A stretch of DNA of 64,000 nucleotides, taken from UBA2357 sp041916775 (GTDB lineage Bacteria; Pseudomonadota; Gammaproteobacteria; Burkholderiales; Rhodocyclaceae). The position numbers were made by a program, and so were the translations under genes. Below the pieces are notes generated by a model that did no database searches, was not told where the DNA came from, and worked only from the letters and a program-made list of their open reading frames with translations. Below, piece after piece: positions 1 to 11,389 of the stretch; position 1 is the first letter of the stretch, and every line of letters starts with the position of its first letter. The stretch lies in the NCBI GenBank assembly GCA_041916775.1, contig JAYRYZ010000001.1:310001-374000 (forward strand), written 5' to 3'.

Positions 1-1
1 G

Positions 2-1117
2 CTCATGCGACTCAAGCAGGGCATTGCGATCGCCGGCACCCACGGCAAGACCACCACCACCTCGCTGGTGGCGAGCATACTCGCCGAGGGTGGGCTGGAC
101 CCGACCTTCGTGATCGGCGGGAAGCTCACCGCAGCCGGGGCGAACGCGCGGCTTGGCAAGGGCGATTTTCTGGTGGCCGAGGCGGACGAGTCGGACGCAT
201 CCTTCCTGCTCCTCAACCCGGTGATCTCGGTGGTGACGAACATCGACGCGGATCACATGGACACCTACGGCCATGACTTCGCACGCCTCAAACAGGCCTT
301 CATCGATTTCATCCAGCACCTGCCGTTCTATGGCGTCGCGGTGCTGTGCGAGGACGACCCGCACGTGGCCTCGATCATGCCGATGGTGTCGAAGCAGATC
401 GTGCGCTACGGCCTGTCGCCGAACGCCAACATCCGCGCCGAGAACGTGCGCGCAGAGGGCGGCCGCATGCTGTTCGACGCGGTGCGCGTGAATGGCACCA
501 CCACTCGCCTCCCGATTCAGCTCAACTTGCCGGGCATGCACAACGTGCTGAACGCGCTTGCTGCGATCGCGGTGGCGACCGAGGTGCAGGTGCCGGATGA
601 GTCCATCATCAAGGCGCTCGCCGATTTCCGCGGCGTCGGGCGGCGCTTCCAGCGCTACGGCGAGATTCTGCTGGCACACGCCGACGGTAGCCCGCGCGGC
701 AGCTTCACGTTGGTGGACGACTACGGCCATCACCCAGTCGAGATGGCCGCGACGATCGCCGCGGCGCGCGGTGCCTTCCCCGGACGGCGATTGGTGCTGG
801 CCTTCCAGCCGCACCGTTTCACGCGTACGCGCGACTGCTTCGAGGATTTCGTAAGGGTGCTCTCCGGGGTGGACGCGCTGTTGCTCGCCGAGGTGTATGC
901 GGCAGGCGAGGCGCCCATCGTGGCGGCGGACGGCCGTGCGCTGGCGCGCGCGATTCGCCTCGCGGGCAAGGTCGAGCCGCTGTTCGTCGAGCACATCGAC
1001 GAAATGCCACAGGCGATCCTCTCTGCTGCTCAGGATCGGGATGTCCTGATCACGATGGGTGCCGGTTCGATCGGTGCAGTGCCGGGCCGGATTGCGAATG
1101 CGGAGGATCAGGGGTGA
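2..1117 (+). CDS. murC: UDP-N-acetylmuramate--L-alanine ligase MurC (5' truncated)
   Basis: MurC adds L-alanine to UDP-MurNAc using ATP, the first step of the peptidoglycan peptide, in the cytoplasm. The visible 371 residues run from just before the ATP-binding motif GTHGKTTTT to the stop. Family members have about 460-480 residues, so roughly the first 100 (the UDP-binding Rossmann part) lie before the window. The Mur ligase centre (EADESDASF, TNIDADHMD) and the C-terminal domain (DDYGHHPVE, AFQPHRFTRT) are intact. The stop overlaps the ddl start by four bases (GTGA), as is usual in the dcw cluster. Identification is secure. Confidence 0.97.
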   Translation, partial: LMRLKQGIAIAGTHGKTTTTSLVASILAEGGLDPTFVIGGKLTAAGANARLGKGDFLVAEADESDASFLLLNPVISVVTNIDADHMDTYGHDFARLKQAFIDFIQHLPFYGVAVLCEDDPHVASIMPMVSKQIVRYGLSPNANIRAENVRAEGGRMLFDAVRVNGTTTRLPIQLNLPGMHNVLNALAAIAVATEVQVPDESIIKALADFRGVGRRFQRYGEILLAHADGSPRGSFTLVDDYGHHPVEMAATIAAARGAFPGRRLVLAFQPHRFTRTRDCFEDFVRVLSGVDALLLAEVYAAGEAPIVAADGRALARAIRLAGKVEPLFVEHIDEMPQAILSAAQDRDVLITMGAGSIGAVPGRIANAEDQG

Positions 1118-2037
1118 GTGGGGATATGAAGCGCTTCGGCAAGGTCGCGGTGCTGATGGGGGGCTCGTCCGCCGAGCGGGAGGTCTCGCTGATGTCGGGC
1201 GGTGCAGTGCTTGCTGCGTTGTGCGGCGCGGGTGTGGATGCGCATGCGTTCGATCCGGCCGAGCGCGATCTCGCAGCGCTCCGCTCCGATGGCTTCTCGT
1301 CCGCGTTCATCGTGCTGCACGGACGCGGTGGCGAGGACGGCACCGTACAGGGGGCGCTGGAAGTGCTCGGCATCCCCTACACCGGCAGCGGCGTGATGGC
1401 CTCGGCGCTGGCGATGGACAAGTGGCGAACCAAGATGGTGTGGGCGGCTGCGGGCTTGCCGACGCCGCGCTACGCGATCCTCAGTGAGGGCAGTGACTGG
1501 GCTGCAATCGAGGCGGAGTTGGGCCTGCCGATTTTCGTCAAGCCGGCCCATGAGGGCTCCAGCATGGGGGCGACCAAGGTCACCCGCCATGGCGAGTTAC
1601 AGGCCGCCTGGGCACTTGCGGCCCGTTACGACAACCTGGTGTTGGCCGAGGCCTTCATCGAAGGGGCAGAGCTCACCGCGCCCTTCATCGGCGATCGCGC
1701 TCTGCCGCTGGTGCGCATCGAGGCGCCGGACGGCAACTACGATTACCAGCACAAGTACTTCAGCGACGACACCCGCTATCTGTGCCCGAGCGGGCTCGAC
1801 CCGGCCCTGGAGGCGCGCCTGCAGGAGATGGTGATGCAGAGCGCGCGCGTGCTCGGCTGCCGCGGCTGGGGTCGTGCGGACCTGATCCTGCAGCCGGACG
1901 GCAGCCCGTTCCTGCTGGAGATGAACACCGCGCCCGGGATGACGGGGCACTCGCTCGTACCGATGTCGGCACGCGTAGCGGGCATGAGCTTCGAAGCGCT
2001 ATGCCTCGCAATTCTGGAGGATGCGCGTCTTGGCTGA
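1114..2037 (+). CDS. ddl: D-alanine--D-alanine ligase
   Basis: Ddl joins two D-alanines with ATP for the peptidoglycan pentapeptide. The 307-aa ATP-grasp protein has the expected length and shows the N-terminal GGSSAEREVSL motif, the FVKPAHEGSS nucleotide-binding stretch and the C-terminal LLEMNTAPGMTGHSLVP metal-binding and catalytic segment. The GTG start at 1114 is preferred over ATG 1126 because a GGAGG at 1102-1106 lies seven bases before it; it overlaps the murC stop. The position between murC and ftsQ is the classic dcw order and matches the DdlB type. Confidence 0.97.
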   Translation: MSGDMKRFGKVAVLMGGSSAEREVSLMSGGAVLAALCGAGVDAHAFDPAERDLAALRSDGFSSAFIVLHGRGGEDGTVQGALEVLGIPYTGSGVMASALAMDKWRTKMVWAAAGLPTPRYAILSEGSDWAAIEAELGLPIFVKPAHEGSSMGATKVTRHGELQAAWALAARYDNLVLAEAFIEGAELTAPFIGDRALPLVRIEAPDGNYDYQHKYFSDDTRYLCPSGLDPALEARLQEMVMQSARVLGCRGWGRADLILQPDGSPFLLEMNTAPGMTGHSLVPMSARVAGMSFEALCLAILEDARLG

Positions 2038-2854
2038 CATGCGCACGCCCCGACGCCTTGCTCCGGGGGTCGAGCCGCGCCCGCGGCGCGCCTCGCGTCC
2101 GACAGTCTGGGATCGGCCGGAGGTGCTGGATCTCCTGTCGGACCTGCTGCTGCTGTTCGCGGCGCTGGCGCTGGGGTATGCGCTCGTCGTGTGGTTCCTG
2201 ACCCGGCCGTTCTTTCCGGTACGCGAGGTCACGGTGCTGACCCCGCCCGGACAGGTCACGACGGCGCAGATCGAGTTTGCCGCGCGCTCGGCGATCAAGG
2301 GCAACTTCTTCCTGCTCGATCTGGAAACCGTGCGGGGGACGTTCGAGAAGCTGCCCTGGGTGCGGCGCGCTGAGGTGCGCCGGCGTTGGCCGGACGCGCT
2401 GGAGCTGCGTCTGGAGGAGCATCAGGCGGTGGCGTACTGGAGCAGCAACGACGACGAGGCCGCGCATCTGGTGAATCGCCAGGGCGAGGTGTTCGTCGCG
2501 GCGAGCAACGCCAACCTGCCTGCATTCACCGGTCCGCAAGGCTCCGCGCCTTACCTGCTGCAGCGCTTCGGTGTGTTCAACGAGGCGCTGTCCGCGCTCG
2601 GCAAGCGTGTCGTCGGCGTTCGCTTGTCGCCGCGCGAGGCCTGGCAACTGGAACTCGACGACGGGCTGGTGCTGGTGCTCGGGCGTGACCAGGAGAAGGC
2701 ACCGCTGCAGGACAGGTTGGCCAGGTTCATCCGCGCCTGGCCGCAAACCATGGAACAGGTCGGCGTGCAGGTGGCGGTCGTCGATTTGCGTTATCAGGGC
2801 GGGTTCGCGCTGACTCCCGAACCGCCCAACCCGGAAGTGAAGGCCAAGCAATGA
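2021..2854 (+). CDS. ftsQ: Cell division protein FtsQ
   Basis: FtsQ is a bitopic inner-membrane divisome protein that links early and late division proteins through FtsB/FtsL. The product has a basic cytoplasmic tail (about residues 1-35), one membrane helix (about 38-60), a POTRA domain (about 66-135, starting FFPVREVTVL) and the periplasmic FtsQ domain. The start is ambiguous: ATG 2021 directly abuts the GGAGG at 2016-2020, whereas TTG 2030 has better spacing (nine bases); ATG 2039 is a third option. The gene overlaps the ddl end, and its stop shares ATGA with ftsA. Confidence 0.95.
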   Translation: MRVLADMRTPRRLAPGVEPRPRRASRPTVWDRPEVLDLLSDLLLLFAALALGYALVVWFLTRPFFPVREVTVLTPPGQVTTAQIEFAARSAIKGNFFLLDLETVRGTFEKLPWVRRAEVRRRWPDALELRLEEHQAVAYWSSNDDEAAHLVNRQGEVFVAASNANLPAFTGPQGSAPYLLQRFGVFNEALSALGKRVVGVRLSPREAWQLELDDGLVLVLGRDQEKAPLQDRLARFIRAWPQTMEQVGVQVAVVDLRYQGGFALTPEPPNPEVKAKQ

Positions 2855-4080
2855 GCAAGGATTACAAGGATCTGATCGTCGGTCTGGATATCGGCACCTC
2901 CAAGGTGACCTGCATGGTCGCGGAGGCCAAGCCCGATGGGCGGATGAACGTGGTCGGGCTGGCTTCGCATCCGATGAGCGGGCTCAAACGTGGCGTGGTG
3001 GTGAATATCGAAGCCACCGTGGATGCGATCTCGCGCGTGATTCAGGAAGTGGAGTTGATGGCGAACTGCAAGGTTCGCGATGTGTATACCGGCATCGCCG
3101 GCAGCCACATCAAGAGCTTCAACTCCAACGGCATGGTGGCGATCAAGGAGAAGGAGGTGACCCCGACCGATGTCGAGCGGGTGATCGAGGTCGCGCGCGC
3201 GATGCCCATCCCGGCGGAGCAGCAGATCCTGCACATCCTCACCCAGGAGTTCATCATCGACGGGCAGGGCGGCGTACGCGAGCCGATCGGCATGAGCGGC
3301 GTGAAGCTGGAAGTGAAGGTGCATATCGTCACCGGCGCGGTCTCCGCCGCGCAGAACGTGGTGAAGTGCGTGCGCCGCTGCGGGCTCGAGGTGATGGACC
3401 TGATCCTGCAGCCGCTTGCGTCGAGCTACGCGGTGCTCACCGAGGACGAGAAGGATCTGGGCGTCTGCCTCGTCGATATCGGTGGCGGTACTGCGGACAT
3501 CGCGGTGTTCACCCAGGGCGCGATCCGCCACACCGCCGTGCTGCCGGTGGCAGGTGACCAGATCACCAACGACATCGCGATGGCGCTTCGCACACCTACC
3601 GCAGAGGCCGAGGAGATCAAGATCCACCGTGGCGTGGCAATGCACGCGCTGGCGGACCCCGAGGAGATGATCGAGGTGCCTGGCGTGGGCGACAGGCAGC
3701 CGCGTTCCCTGTCGCGGCAGCGGCTTGCGGACGTCATCGAGCCGCGTGTCTCGGAGTTGTTCGAGCTCGTTCAGGCGGAACTGCGTCGCAGCGGCTACGA
3801 GGAGTTGCTGTCGTCGGGCATCGTGCTCACCGGCGGCTCTTCGGTGATGCGCGGCATGGAGGAACTCGGCGAGGCGGTTTTCCACATGCCGGTCCGTGTG
3901 GGCTCGCCACAGTACGAAGGCAGCCTCGCGGATGTGGTCTGCCAGCCCTATTACGCGGCCGCCACCGGGCTCGTGATCGAGGGCATGGCACAGCGTCGGC
4001 GCGGCATCATGGCGCGCGAGACGCGCAGCGTCTGGCAGGTGTTCGGCAGGATGAAGTCATGGTTCGAGAGAAACTTCTGA
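2851..4080 (+). CDS. ftsA: Cell division protein FtsA
   Basis: FtsA is the actin-like ATPase that tethers FtsZ to the inner membrane. The 409-aa protein has the phosphate-1 motif (GLDIGTSKV, near residue 10), the 1C/SHS2 insertion, the second phosphate motif (VDIGGGTADIAVF) and the adenosine motif (IVLTGGSSVMRG). It ends in an amphipathic membrane-targeting helix (VWQVFGRMKSWFERNF). The start ATG overlaps the ftsQ stop, so translation is probably coupled. Length and domain order are normal. Confidence 0.97.
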   Translation: MSKDYKDLIVGLDIGTSKVTCMVAEAKPDGRMNVVGLASHPMSGLKRGVVVNIEATVDAISRVIQEVELMANCKVRDVYTGIAGSHIKSFNSNGMVAIKEKEVTPTDVERVIEVARAMPIPAEQQILHILTQEFIIDGQGGVREPIGMSGVKLEVKVHIVTGAVSAAQNVVKCVRRCGLEVMDLILQPLASSYAVLTEDEKDLGVCLVDIGGGTADIAVFTQGAIRHTAVLPVAGDQITNDIAMALRTPTAEAEEIKIHRGVAMHALADPEEMIEVPGVGDRQPRSLSRQRLADVIEPRVSELFELVQAELRRSGYEELLSSGIVLTGGSSVMRGMEELGEAVFHMPVRVGSPQYEGSLADVVCQPYYAAATGLVIEGMAQRRRGIMARETRSVWQVFGRMKSWFERNF

Positions 4081-4217
4081 GGCGATGACGGGCGGTTGAC
4101 ACAATATTTTATCGATGGCTGTTTCGAGCCTTTATTTAGTTGTAAACTTGCGCGCGACTACTAGATCTTGAGTGGTGGCGATCTGGCGAAGTGTGTGTTT
4201 TCGGGAGGCACTGACTG

Positions 4218-5360
4218 ATGTTCGAAATTATTGAAAAGGAACAGACCGGGACCGTGATCAAGGTCATCGGTGTGGGCGGCGCGGGTGGCAACGCGGTCGA
4301 TCACATGATCCGCGAGGGTGTGCAGGGTGTCGACTTCGTCGTCGCCAACACCGACGCGCAGGCGTTGCGCCGCTGTCTCGCGGGTAACAAGGTGCAGCTG
4401 GGTGTGACCGGGCTGGGCGCCGGCTCCAAGCCGGAAGCCGGCCGTGCGGCTGCGCTCGAGTCGCGCGAGGCGCTCGCGGCGGCGCTGGAGGGGGCGCACA
4501 TGTGCTTCATTACCGGCGGCATGGGTGGGGGCACCGGCACCGGTGCTGCGCCGGTGATCGCCGAGATCGCCAAGGAGATGGGCATCCTCACGGTTGCCGT
4601 GGTCACCAAGCCGTTCGACTTCGAGAATCGCCTGCGTGTGGCCGAGAGCGGTGTCGAGGAGCTGACCCAGCACGTGGATTCGCTGATCATCGTGTTGAAC
4701 GACAAACTGCTCGAGGTGTTCGGCGATGACGCCGGCTTCGAGGACTGCTTCCGTTCCGCCGACAACGTGCTGAAGAGCGCCGTCGGCGGCATTGCCGAGA
4801 TCATCAATGTTCCCGGTCTGGTGAACGTCGACTTCCAGGACGTTCGCACCGCGATGGGCGAGATGGGCCGCGCGATGATGGGTTCCGCCGAAGCCGCCGG
4901 TCTCGACCGCGCGCGCATCGCCGCAGAGCAGGCGGCGGTGAGCCCGCTGCTGGAGGGCACCGAGCTTTCCGGTGCGCGCTGCGTGCTGATCAACATCACC
5001 GCCAGCCGCTCGCTCAAGATGTCGGAAGTGCGCGACGCGGTGAAGACGGTGCAGGCCTTTGCGGCGCCGGAAGCCTTCGTCAAGTACGGCACGGTGTTCG
5101 ATGAGTCGATGGAGGATCGTGTTCGCGTCACCGTGGTCGCCACGGGCTTGGGCATGCCGCGTGCCGCCTCGCTCGAGAAGCCGGTGATGCAGGTGGTGAA
5201 GGGCACCGGCACCTACGGACCGACGATCGGTGCGATGAGCAACGACCTCGACATCCCGGCGGTGATCCGGCAGGGTCGTCGCACCACGGTCGAGGCGATG
5301 AGCGCCAACGGCATGGGCACCTACGACATCCCGGCCTTCCTGCGCAAGCAGGCGGACTGA
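4218..5360 (+). CDS. ftsZ: Cell division protein FtsZ
   Basis: FtsZ is the tubulin-like GTPase that forms the Z ring. The tubulin signature GGGTGTG is at residues 103-109. The T7 region follows, and the C-terminal tail keeps the conserved peptide DIPAFLRKQ that binds FtsA and ZipA-type partners. At 380 aa it has family length. A GGGAGG at 4203-4208 precedes ATG 4218. The 137-base gap after ftsA leaves room for a separate promoter. A TTGACA at 4096-4101 is present there, but no -10 is found at the right distance, so I do not call one. Confidence 0.98.
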   Translation: MFEIIEKEQTGTVIKVIGVGGAGGNAVDHMIREGVQGVDFVVANTDAQALRRCLAGNKVQLGVTGLGAGSKPEAGRAAALESREALAAALEGAHMCFITGGMGGGTGTGAAPVIAEIAKEMGILTVAVVTKPFDFENRLRVAESGVEELTQHVDSLIIVLNDKLLEVFGDDAGFEDCFRSADNVLKSAVGGIAEIINVPGLVNVDFQDVRTAMGEMGRAMMGSAEAAGLDRARIAAEQAAVSPLLEGTELSGARCVLINITASRSLKMSEVRDAVKTVQAFAAPEAFVKYGTVFDESMEDRVRVTVVATGLGMPRAASLEKPVMQVVKGTGTYGPTIGAMSNDLDIPAVIRQGRRTTVEAMSANGMGTYDIPAFLRKQAD

Positions 5361-5371
5361 GCGTCGAATCG

Positions 5372-5454
5372 ATCGGGCGGTGAGCAACGCACCGGGCCAC
5401 GCCTCCGGCCCGGGCGCTTCCGCGTCGCCAGCGCGGCCGCCCGATAGATCTTTT
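5372..5454 (+). terminator. Branched hairpin after ftsZ, possible terminator
   Basis: An outer 9-bp arm, ATCGGGCGG at 5372-5380, pairs with CCGCCCGAT at 5437-5445. Inside it, CCGGGCC (5392-5398) pairs with GGCCCGG (5407-5413) around an 8-base loop. A TTTT follows at 5451-5454. The structure lies 11 bases after the ftsZ stop and before lpxC, so it could end or weaken dcw transcription. The short T-run and branched shape make intrinsic termination uncertain. Confidence 0.45.
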
Positions 5455-5523
5455 GTATCAAAGCGGTAGCAAGAGCCGCTTGCCCTGCCGTGGTACCATC
5501 CAGGCTGTCACCAGGATGTCACG

Positions 5524-6459
5524 ATGATCAGGCAGCGCACCCTCAAATCCATAGTCAAGGCAACCGGCGTCGGCCTCCACGGCGGGCAGAAGGTGCAACT
5601 CGTGCTGCGTCCGGCCGCACCGGATACCGGCATCGTTTTTCATCGCGTCGATCTGGATCCCGTCGTCTCCCTGCCCGCGGACCCCTACTCGGTGTGCGAT
5701 ACACGCATGTGCTCCGGCCTGCAGTCGGGTGGCGTCAAGGTGGGTACGGTGGAGCACCTGATGTCGGCGCTCGCTGGCCTCGGCATCGACAACCTTCATG
5801 TGGATGTGGATGCAGCCGAGATCCCCATTCTCGACGGCAGCGCGTCGCCCTTCGTGTTCCTGCTGCGCTCGGCCGGCATCGTCGAGCAACCGCTCGCAAA
5901 GCGCTTCCTGCGGGTGAAGAAGCCGGTCGAGTTTCGCGATGGTGACAAGTGGGTGCGGCTCGAGCCGCACGATGGCTTCATGCTCGACTTCTCCATCGTG
6001 TTCAACCACCCCGCAATCGACAGCACCTCGACCCGGGTGCGCATCGATTTCTCCGAGCATTCCTATGAGCGCGACGTCGCGCGCGCGCGCACCTTCGGCT
6101 TCATGCAGGATGTGGAGTTCATGCGCGCCAACGGGCTCGCGCTCGGCGGCAGCCTCGACAACGCGATCGTCATGGATGAGTACCGCGTGCTCAACAGCGA
6201 GGGTCTGCGCTACGCCGACGAGTTCGTGAAGCACAAAGTGCTGGATGCGATCGGTGATCTCTATCTGTGCGGCCATCCACTGCTCGCAGCCTACTCCGCG
6301 CACAAGGCGGGACACGCGATGAACAACGAGGTCTTGCGTGCCCTGCTCTCCGACCAGGAGGCCTGGGAGTACGTCAGCTTCGATGCGCAAGCCGTAACGC
6401 CCGTCTCGGTTGCCCATCAGTTCCTGCTGCATGCCGCGCCGGAAAGTCGTCCGTGCTGA
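5524..6459 (+). CDS. lpxC: UDP-3-O-acyl-N-acetylglucosamine deacetylase LpxC
   Basis: LpxC is the zinc hydrolase for the committed step of lipid A synthesis. The 311-aa protein shows the zinc and catalytic residues: E77-H78 in VEHLMSAL, H237 and D241 in HKVLDAIGD, and H264 in KAGHAMNNE (one less than E. coli numbering). It follows ftsZ as in most proteobacteria. Start ATG 5524 begins a typical MIRQRTLKS sequence. The next small gene overlaps its 3' end by seven bases. Identification is secure. Confidence 0.98.
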   Translation: MIRQRTLKSIVKATGVGLHGGQKVQLVLRPAAPDTGIVFHRVDLDPVVSLPADPYSVCDTRMCSGLQSGGVKVGTVEHLMSALAGLGIDNLHVDVDAAEIPILDGSASPFVFLLRSAGIVEQPLAKRFLRVKKPVEFRDGDKWVRLEPHDGFMLDFSIVFNHPAIDSTSTRVRIDFSEHSYERDVARARTFGFMQDVEFMRANGLALGGSLDNAIVMDEYRVLNSEGLRYADEFVKHKVLDAIGDLYLCGHPLLAAYSAHKAGHAMNNEVLRALLSDQEAWEYVSFDAQAVTPVSVAHQFLLHAAPESRPC

Positions 6460-6638
6460 TCGTCCGCGTCCTGGCCGTGCTGGCCTTGCTTGGTATCGGT
6501 GGGGCCGTGATTGCATGGCTGATGACGGGTGATCGGCGCTTCCTGAGGTGGGCGCTGCGCGCATTCCAGGCCCTGCTCGTCGTTGTGTTCGGTTTTCTGG
6601 CGTTACTCTTCATCGAGCGCGCGCTGATCGCGATCTGA
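6453..6638 (+). CDS. Small two-helix membrane protein downstream of lpxC
   Basis: I do not recognise a named family. The 61-aa product starts at GTG 6453, preceded by GGAAAG at 6441-6446, and overlaps the lpxC end by seven bases, which suggests coupled translation. It consists of two hydrophobic segments (about residues 2-24 and 36-60) joined by a short basic loop (TGDRRFLRWALR), so it is probably an inner-membrane hairpin with a cytoplasmic loop. There is no signal peptide or catalytic motif. Its stop lies 14 bases from the convergent stop of the DciA-like gene. A real short gene seems likely; the function is unknown. Confidence 0.6.
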   Translation: MLIVRVLAVLALLGIGGAVIAWLMTGDRRFLRWALRAFQALLVVVFGFLALLFIERALIAI

Positions 6639-6652
6639 ACCTGTTTTGCCGC

Positions 6653-7087
6653 TCAGCGCCTGCGGCTGCGCTCGATCAGGCGCTGCAGCGATTCCCGCAG
6701 TGGTGCGTCGGCCGGCAGCGAGGCGGCGAGTCCTGCGAGCGCGTCCTGAGCTGCCGCAGGAATGCTGCGCACCGGCGGAGCCTCGCGTGCTGGTGGGTCG
6801 TACGCGACCCGCACCCTGACCTGAATCTCTCCCACCGCGAAGCCCTGCTGTTGCAACTGCTGCAACAGCGTCGGCGCCATCTGTTTGATCCGCGCAGCAC
6901 CCGCCCCATTGCGGGCGAGCAGGATGAGTTTGTCAGACTTCAGGTTGGCAACGTCGCAACTCCCCGCCAACCCCTCGGGCAGCAGGCGCGCCAAGGCCTG
7001 CTGGAGGCGAACCAGCCGCTGTGCGTGAGCTTGAAGGCGCTCGAGTGCATCGCCGCTACCGAGAAAGCGGTAAAGGGGTTGGCTCAT
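6653..7087 (-). CDS. DUF721/DciA-like protein
   Basis: The 144-aa product resembles the DUF721 family, which includes DciA, the ancestral loader of the replicative helicase DnaB. Visible support is the size, the N-terminal helix-rich part, the central KSDKLILLARNGAGAARIKQMAPTL-type segment (about residues 50-75) typical of the KH-like DUF721 fold, and a basic Arg-rich tail ending RSRRR. The start at 7087 (MSQPLYRFLG) is preferred over upstream in-frame codons because it begins the conserved part. It is divergent from secA, where DUF721 genes are commonly found. Helicase loading is a family inference. Confidence 0.72.
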   Translation of the reverse strand: MSQPLYRFLGSGDALERLQAHAQRLVRLQQALARLLPEGLAGSCDVANLKSDKLILLARNGAGAARIKQMAPTLLQQLQQQGFAVGEIQVRVRVAYDPPAREAPPVRSIPAAAQDALAGLAASLPADAPLRESLQRLIERSRRR

Positions 7088-7293
7088 CGTTGAAGGTGTC
7101 GCTGAAGCAGGGGGGCGTATGCGGATGGAAGCACGTCGGATCGCAAGGAGCAAGTCCCGCGCTGTTGCAAGGTGTCGCCCGCTCGCGTCGGGGAGCAGAC
7201 GCGCGAATTGCCCTCCGCACATCGCGCCCGGTTAGGGGCATCGTCGGTGGCGTGCTAGAATCGCGCATTTGCCGTATCGACCTGACCAAACAC

Positions 7294-10008
<2,715 letters not shown>

Positions 10009-10146
10009 GCCCCACCACGGTGCGCGCCGACGCTGTCGGTACGCACCTGGCAGGGCACGGACTACGCCGATCCCTTGCCTCCAGCCTCTCCGGGCGCTGC
10101 TACAATTCGGGTCCGTTCAAGTTTCCAACCGAATCTGGAGTCTCGC

Positions 10147-11385
10147 ATGCCCGTGAATTACGCCACCCCCGCTCCGTCCGAACTCTTTCCGGTCGCCGGG
10201 GTGCGACTCGGCGTCGCCGAGGCAGGCATCCGCAAGCTCAATCGCCGCGATCTCACGCTCATCGAGCTCGCCGAGGGCAGCCGTGTTGCCGGCGTGTTCA
10301 CGCTCAACCGCTTCTGTGCCGCGCCGGTGCAGGTGTGCCGTGCGCATCTGCCGCAGGGCAAGGTGCGCGCGCTGGTGATCAATACCGGGGTCGCGAACGC
10401 TGGCACGGGTGAGCCGGGGCTTGCGAACGCGCTTGCCACCTGTGCGGCTGTCGGCAATCTCATCGGCATCCCGGCCGAGGCGGTGCTGCCGTTCTCCACC
10501 GGCGTCATCCTCGAACCTCTTCCTGTCGATCGCCTCATCGCCGGCTTGCCCGCCGCGCATGCCAATCTCGCTGCAGACGGCTGGCACGCCGCGGCGCACG
10601 GCATCATGACCACCGACACGGTGGCCAAGGCGGTGTCGCGTCAGATCGAGCTGGATGGTCGCACCATCACCATCACCGGCATCAGCAAGGGCGCCGGCAT
10701 GATCAAGCCGAACATGGCGACCATGCTCGGCTTCCTCGCCACCGACGCCTGCGTGTCGCAAGCGCTGCTCGACGGTTTGACCAAGGAAGCAGCAGATCTG
10801 TCCTTCAACAGCATCACCATCGACGGTGATACCTCCACCAACGACTCCTTCATCGTCATCGCCACCGGCGCCGCCGGCAATGCCGAGATCGCGGATCAAG
10901 CCTCCGAGGCCTTCAAGGTGTTGCGCGAGGCGGTCATCGATGTGTCGGTGAGGCTCGCGCAGGCCATCGTGCGCGACGGCGAGGGCGCGACCAAGTTCAT
11001 GACCGTCGCGGTGGAAGGCGGCAGAACGCGCGAGGAGTGCCGCAAGGTGGCGTATGCGATCGGCCATTCGCCGCTGGTCAAGACCGCCTTCTTCGCTTCC
11101 GACCCCAACCTCGGGCGCATCCTCGCCGCGATCGGCTATGCCGGTATCGACGACCTCGACAGCGCCGCGCTGCGCGTGTGGCTTGCGAACGATGCCGAGT
11201 CGGTGCTGGTCGCCGAAAAGGGTGGCCGCGCCGCGAGCTATCAGGAGGAAGCCGGCGCCCGCGTGATGAAGGGGGCCGAGATCACCATCCGCGTCGACCT
11301 CGCCCGCGGCGATGCGGCGGCAACCGTGTGGACCTGCGATTTCTCGTACGACTATGTGAAGATCAACGCGGATTACCGGTCGTGA
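10147..11385 (+). CDS. argJ: Bifunctional ornithine acetyltransferase/N-acetylglutamate synthase ArgJ
   Basis: ArgJ transfers acetyl from N-acetylornithine to glutamate, recycling acetyl in arginine synthesis; many homologues also use acetyl-CoA. The 412-aa precursor has the autocleavage site in KPNMATMLGF, where T192 becomes the N-terminal nucleophile of the beta chain. The oxyanion Thr pair (PFSTGV near 118) and the C-terminal DFSYDYVKINADY are also visible. ATG 10147 follows CTGGAG at 10135-10140. A TACAAT at 10101-10106 resembles a -10, with TTGCCT 20 bases upstream, a longer spacing than ideal. Its stop is four bases from the convergent ATPase stop. Confidence 0.97.
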   Translation: MPVNYATPAPSELFPVAGVRLGVAEAGIRKLNRRDLTLIELAEGSRVAGVFTLNRFCAAPVQVCRAHLPQGKVRALVINTGVANAGTGEPGLANALATCAAVGNLIGIPAEAVLPFSTGVILEPLPVDRLIAGLPAAHANLAADGWHAAAHGIMTTDTVAKAVSRQIELDGRTITITGISKGAGMIKPNMATMLGFLATDACVSQALLDGLTKEAADLSFNSITIDGDTSTNDSFIVIATGAAGNAEIADQASEAFKVLREAVIDVSVRLAQAIVRDGEGATKFMTVAVEGGRTREECRKVAYAIGHSPLVKTAFFASDPNLGRILAAIGYAGIDDLDSAALRVWLANDAESVLVAEKGGRAASYQEEAGARVMKGAEITIRVDLARGDAAATVWTCDFSYDYVKINADYRS

Positions 11386-11389
11386 TCGA

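Noticed and set aside
4096..4101. TTGACA upstream of ftsZ as a -35
   Set aside because: No acceptable -10 lies 15-19 bases downstream, so a promoter was not called.
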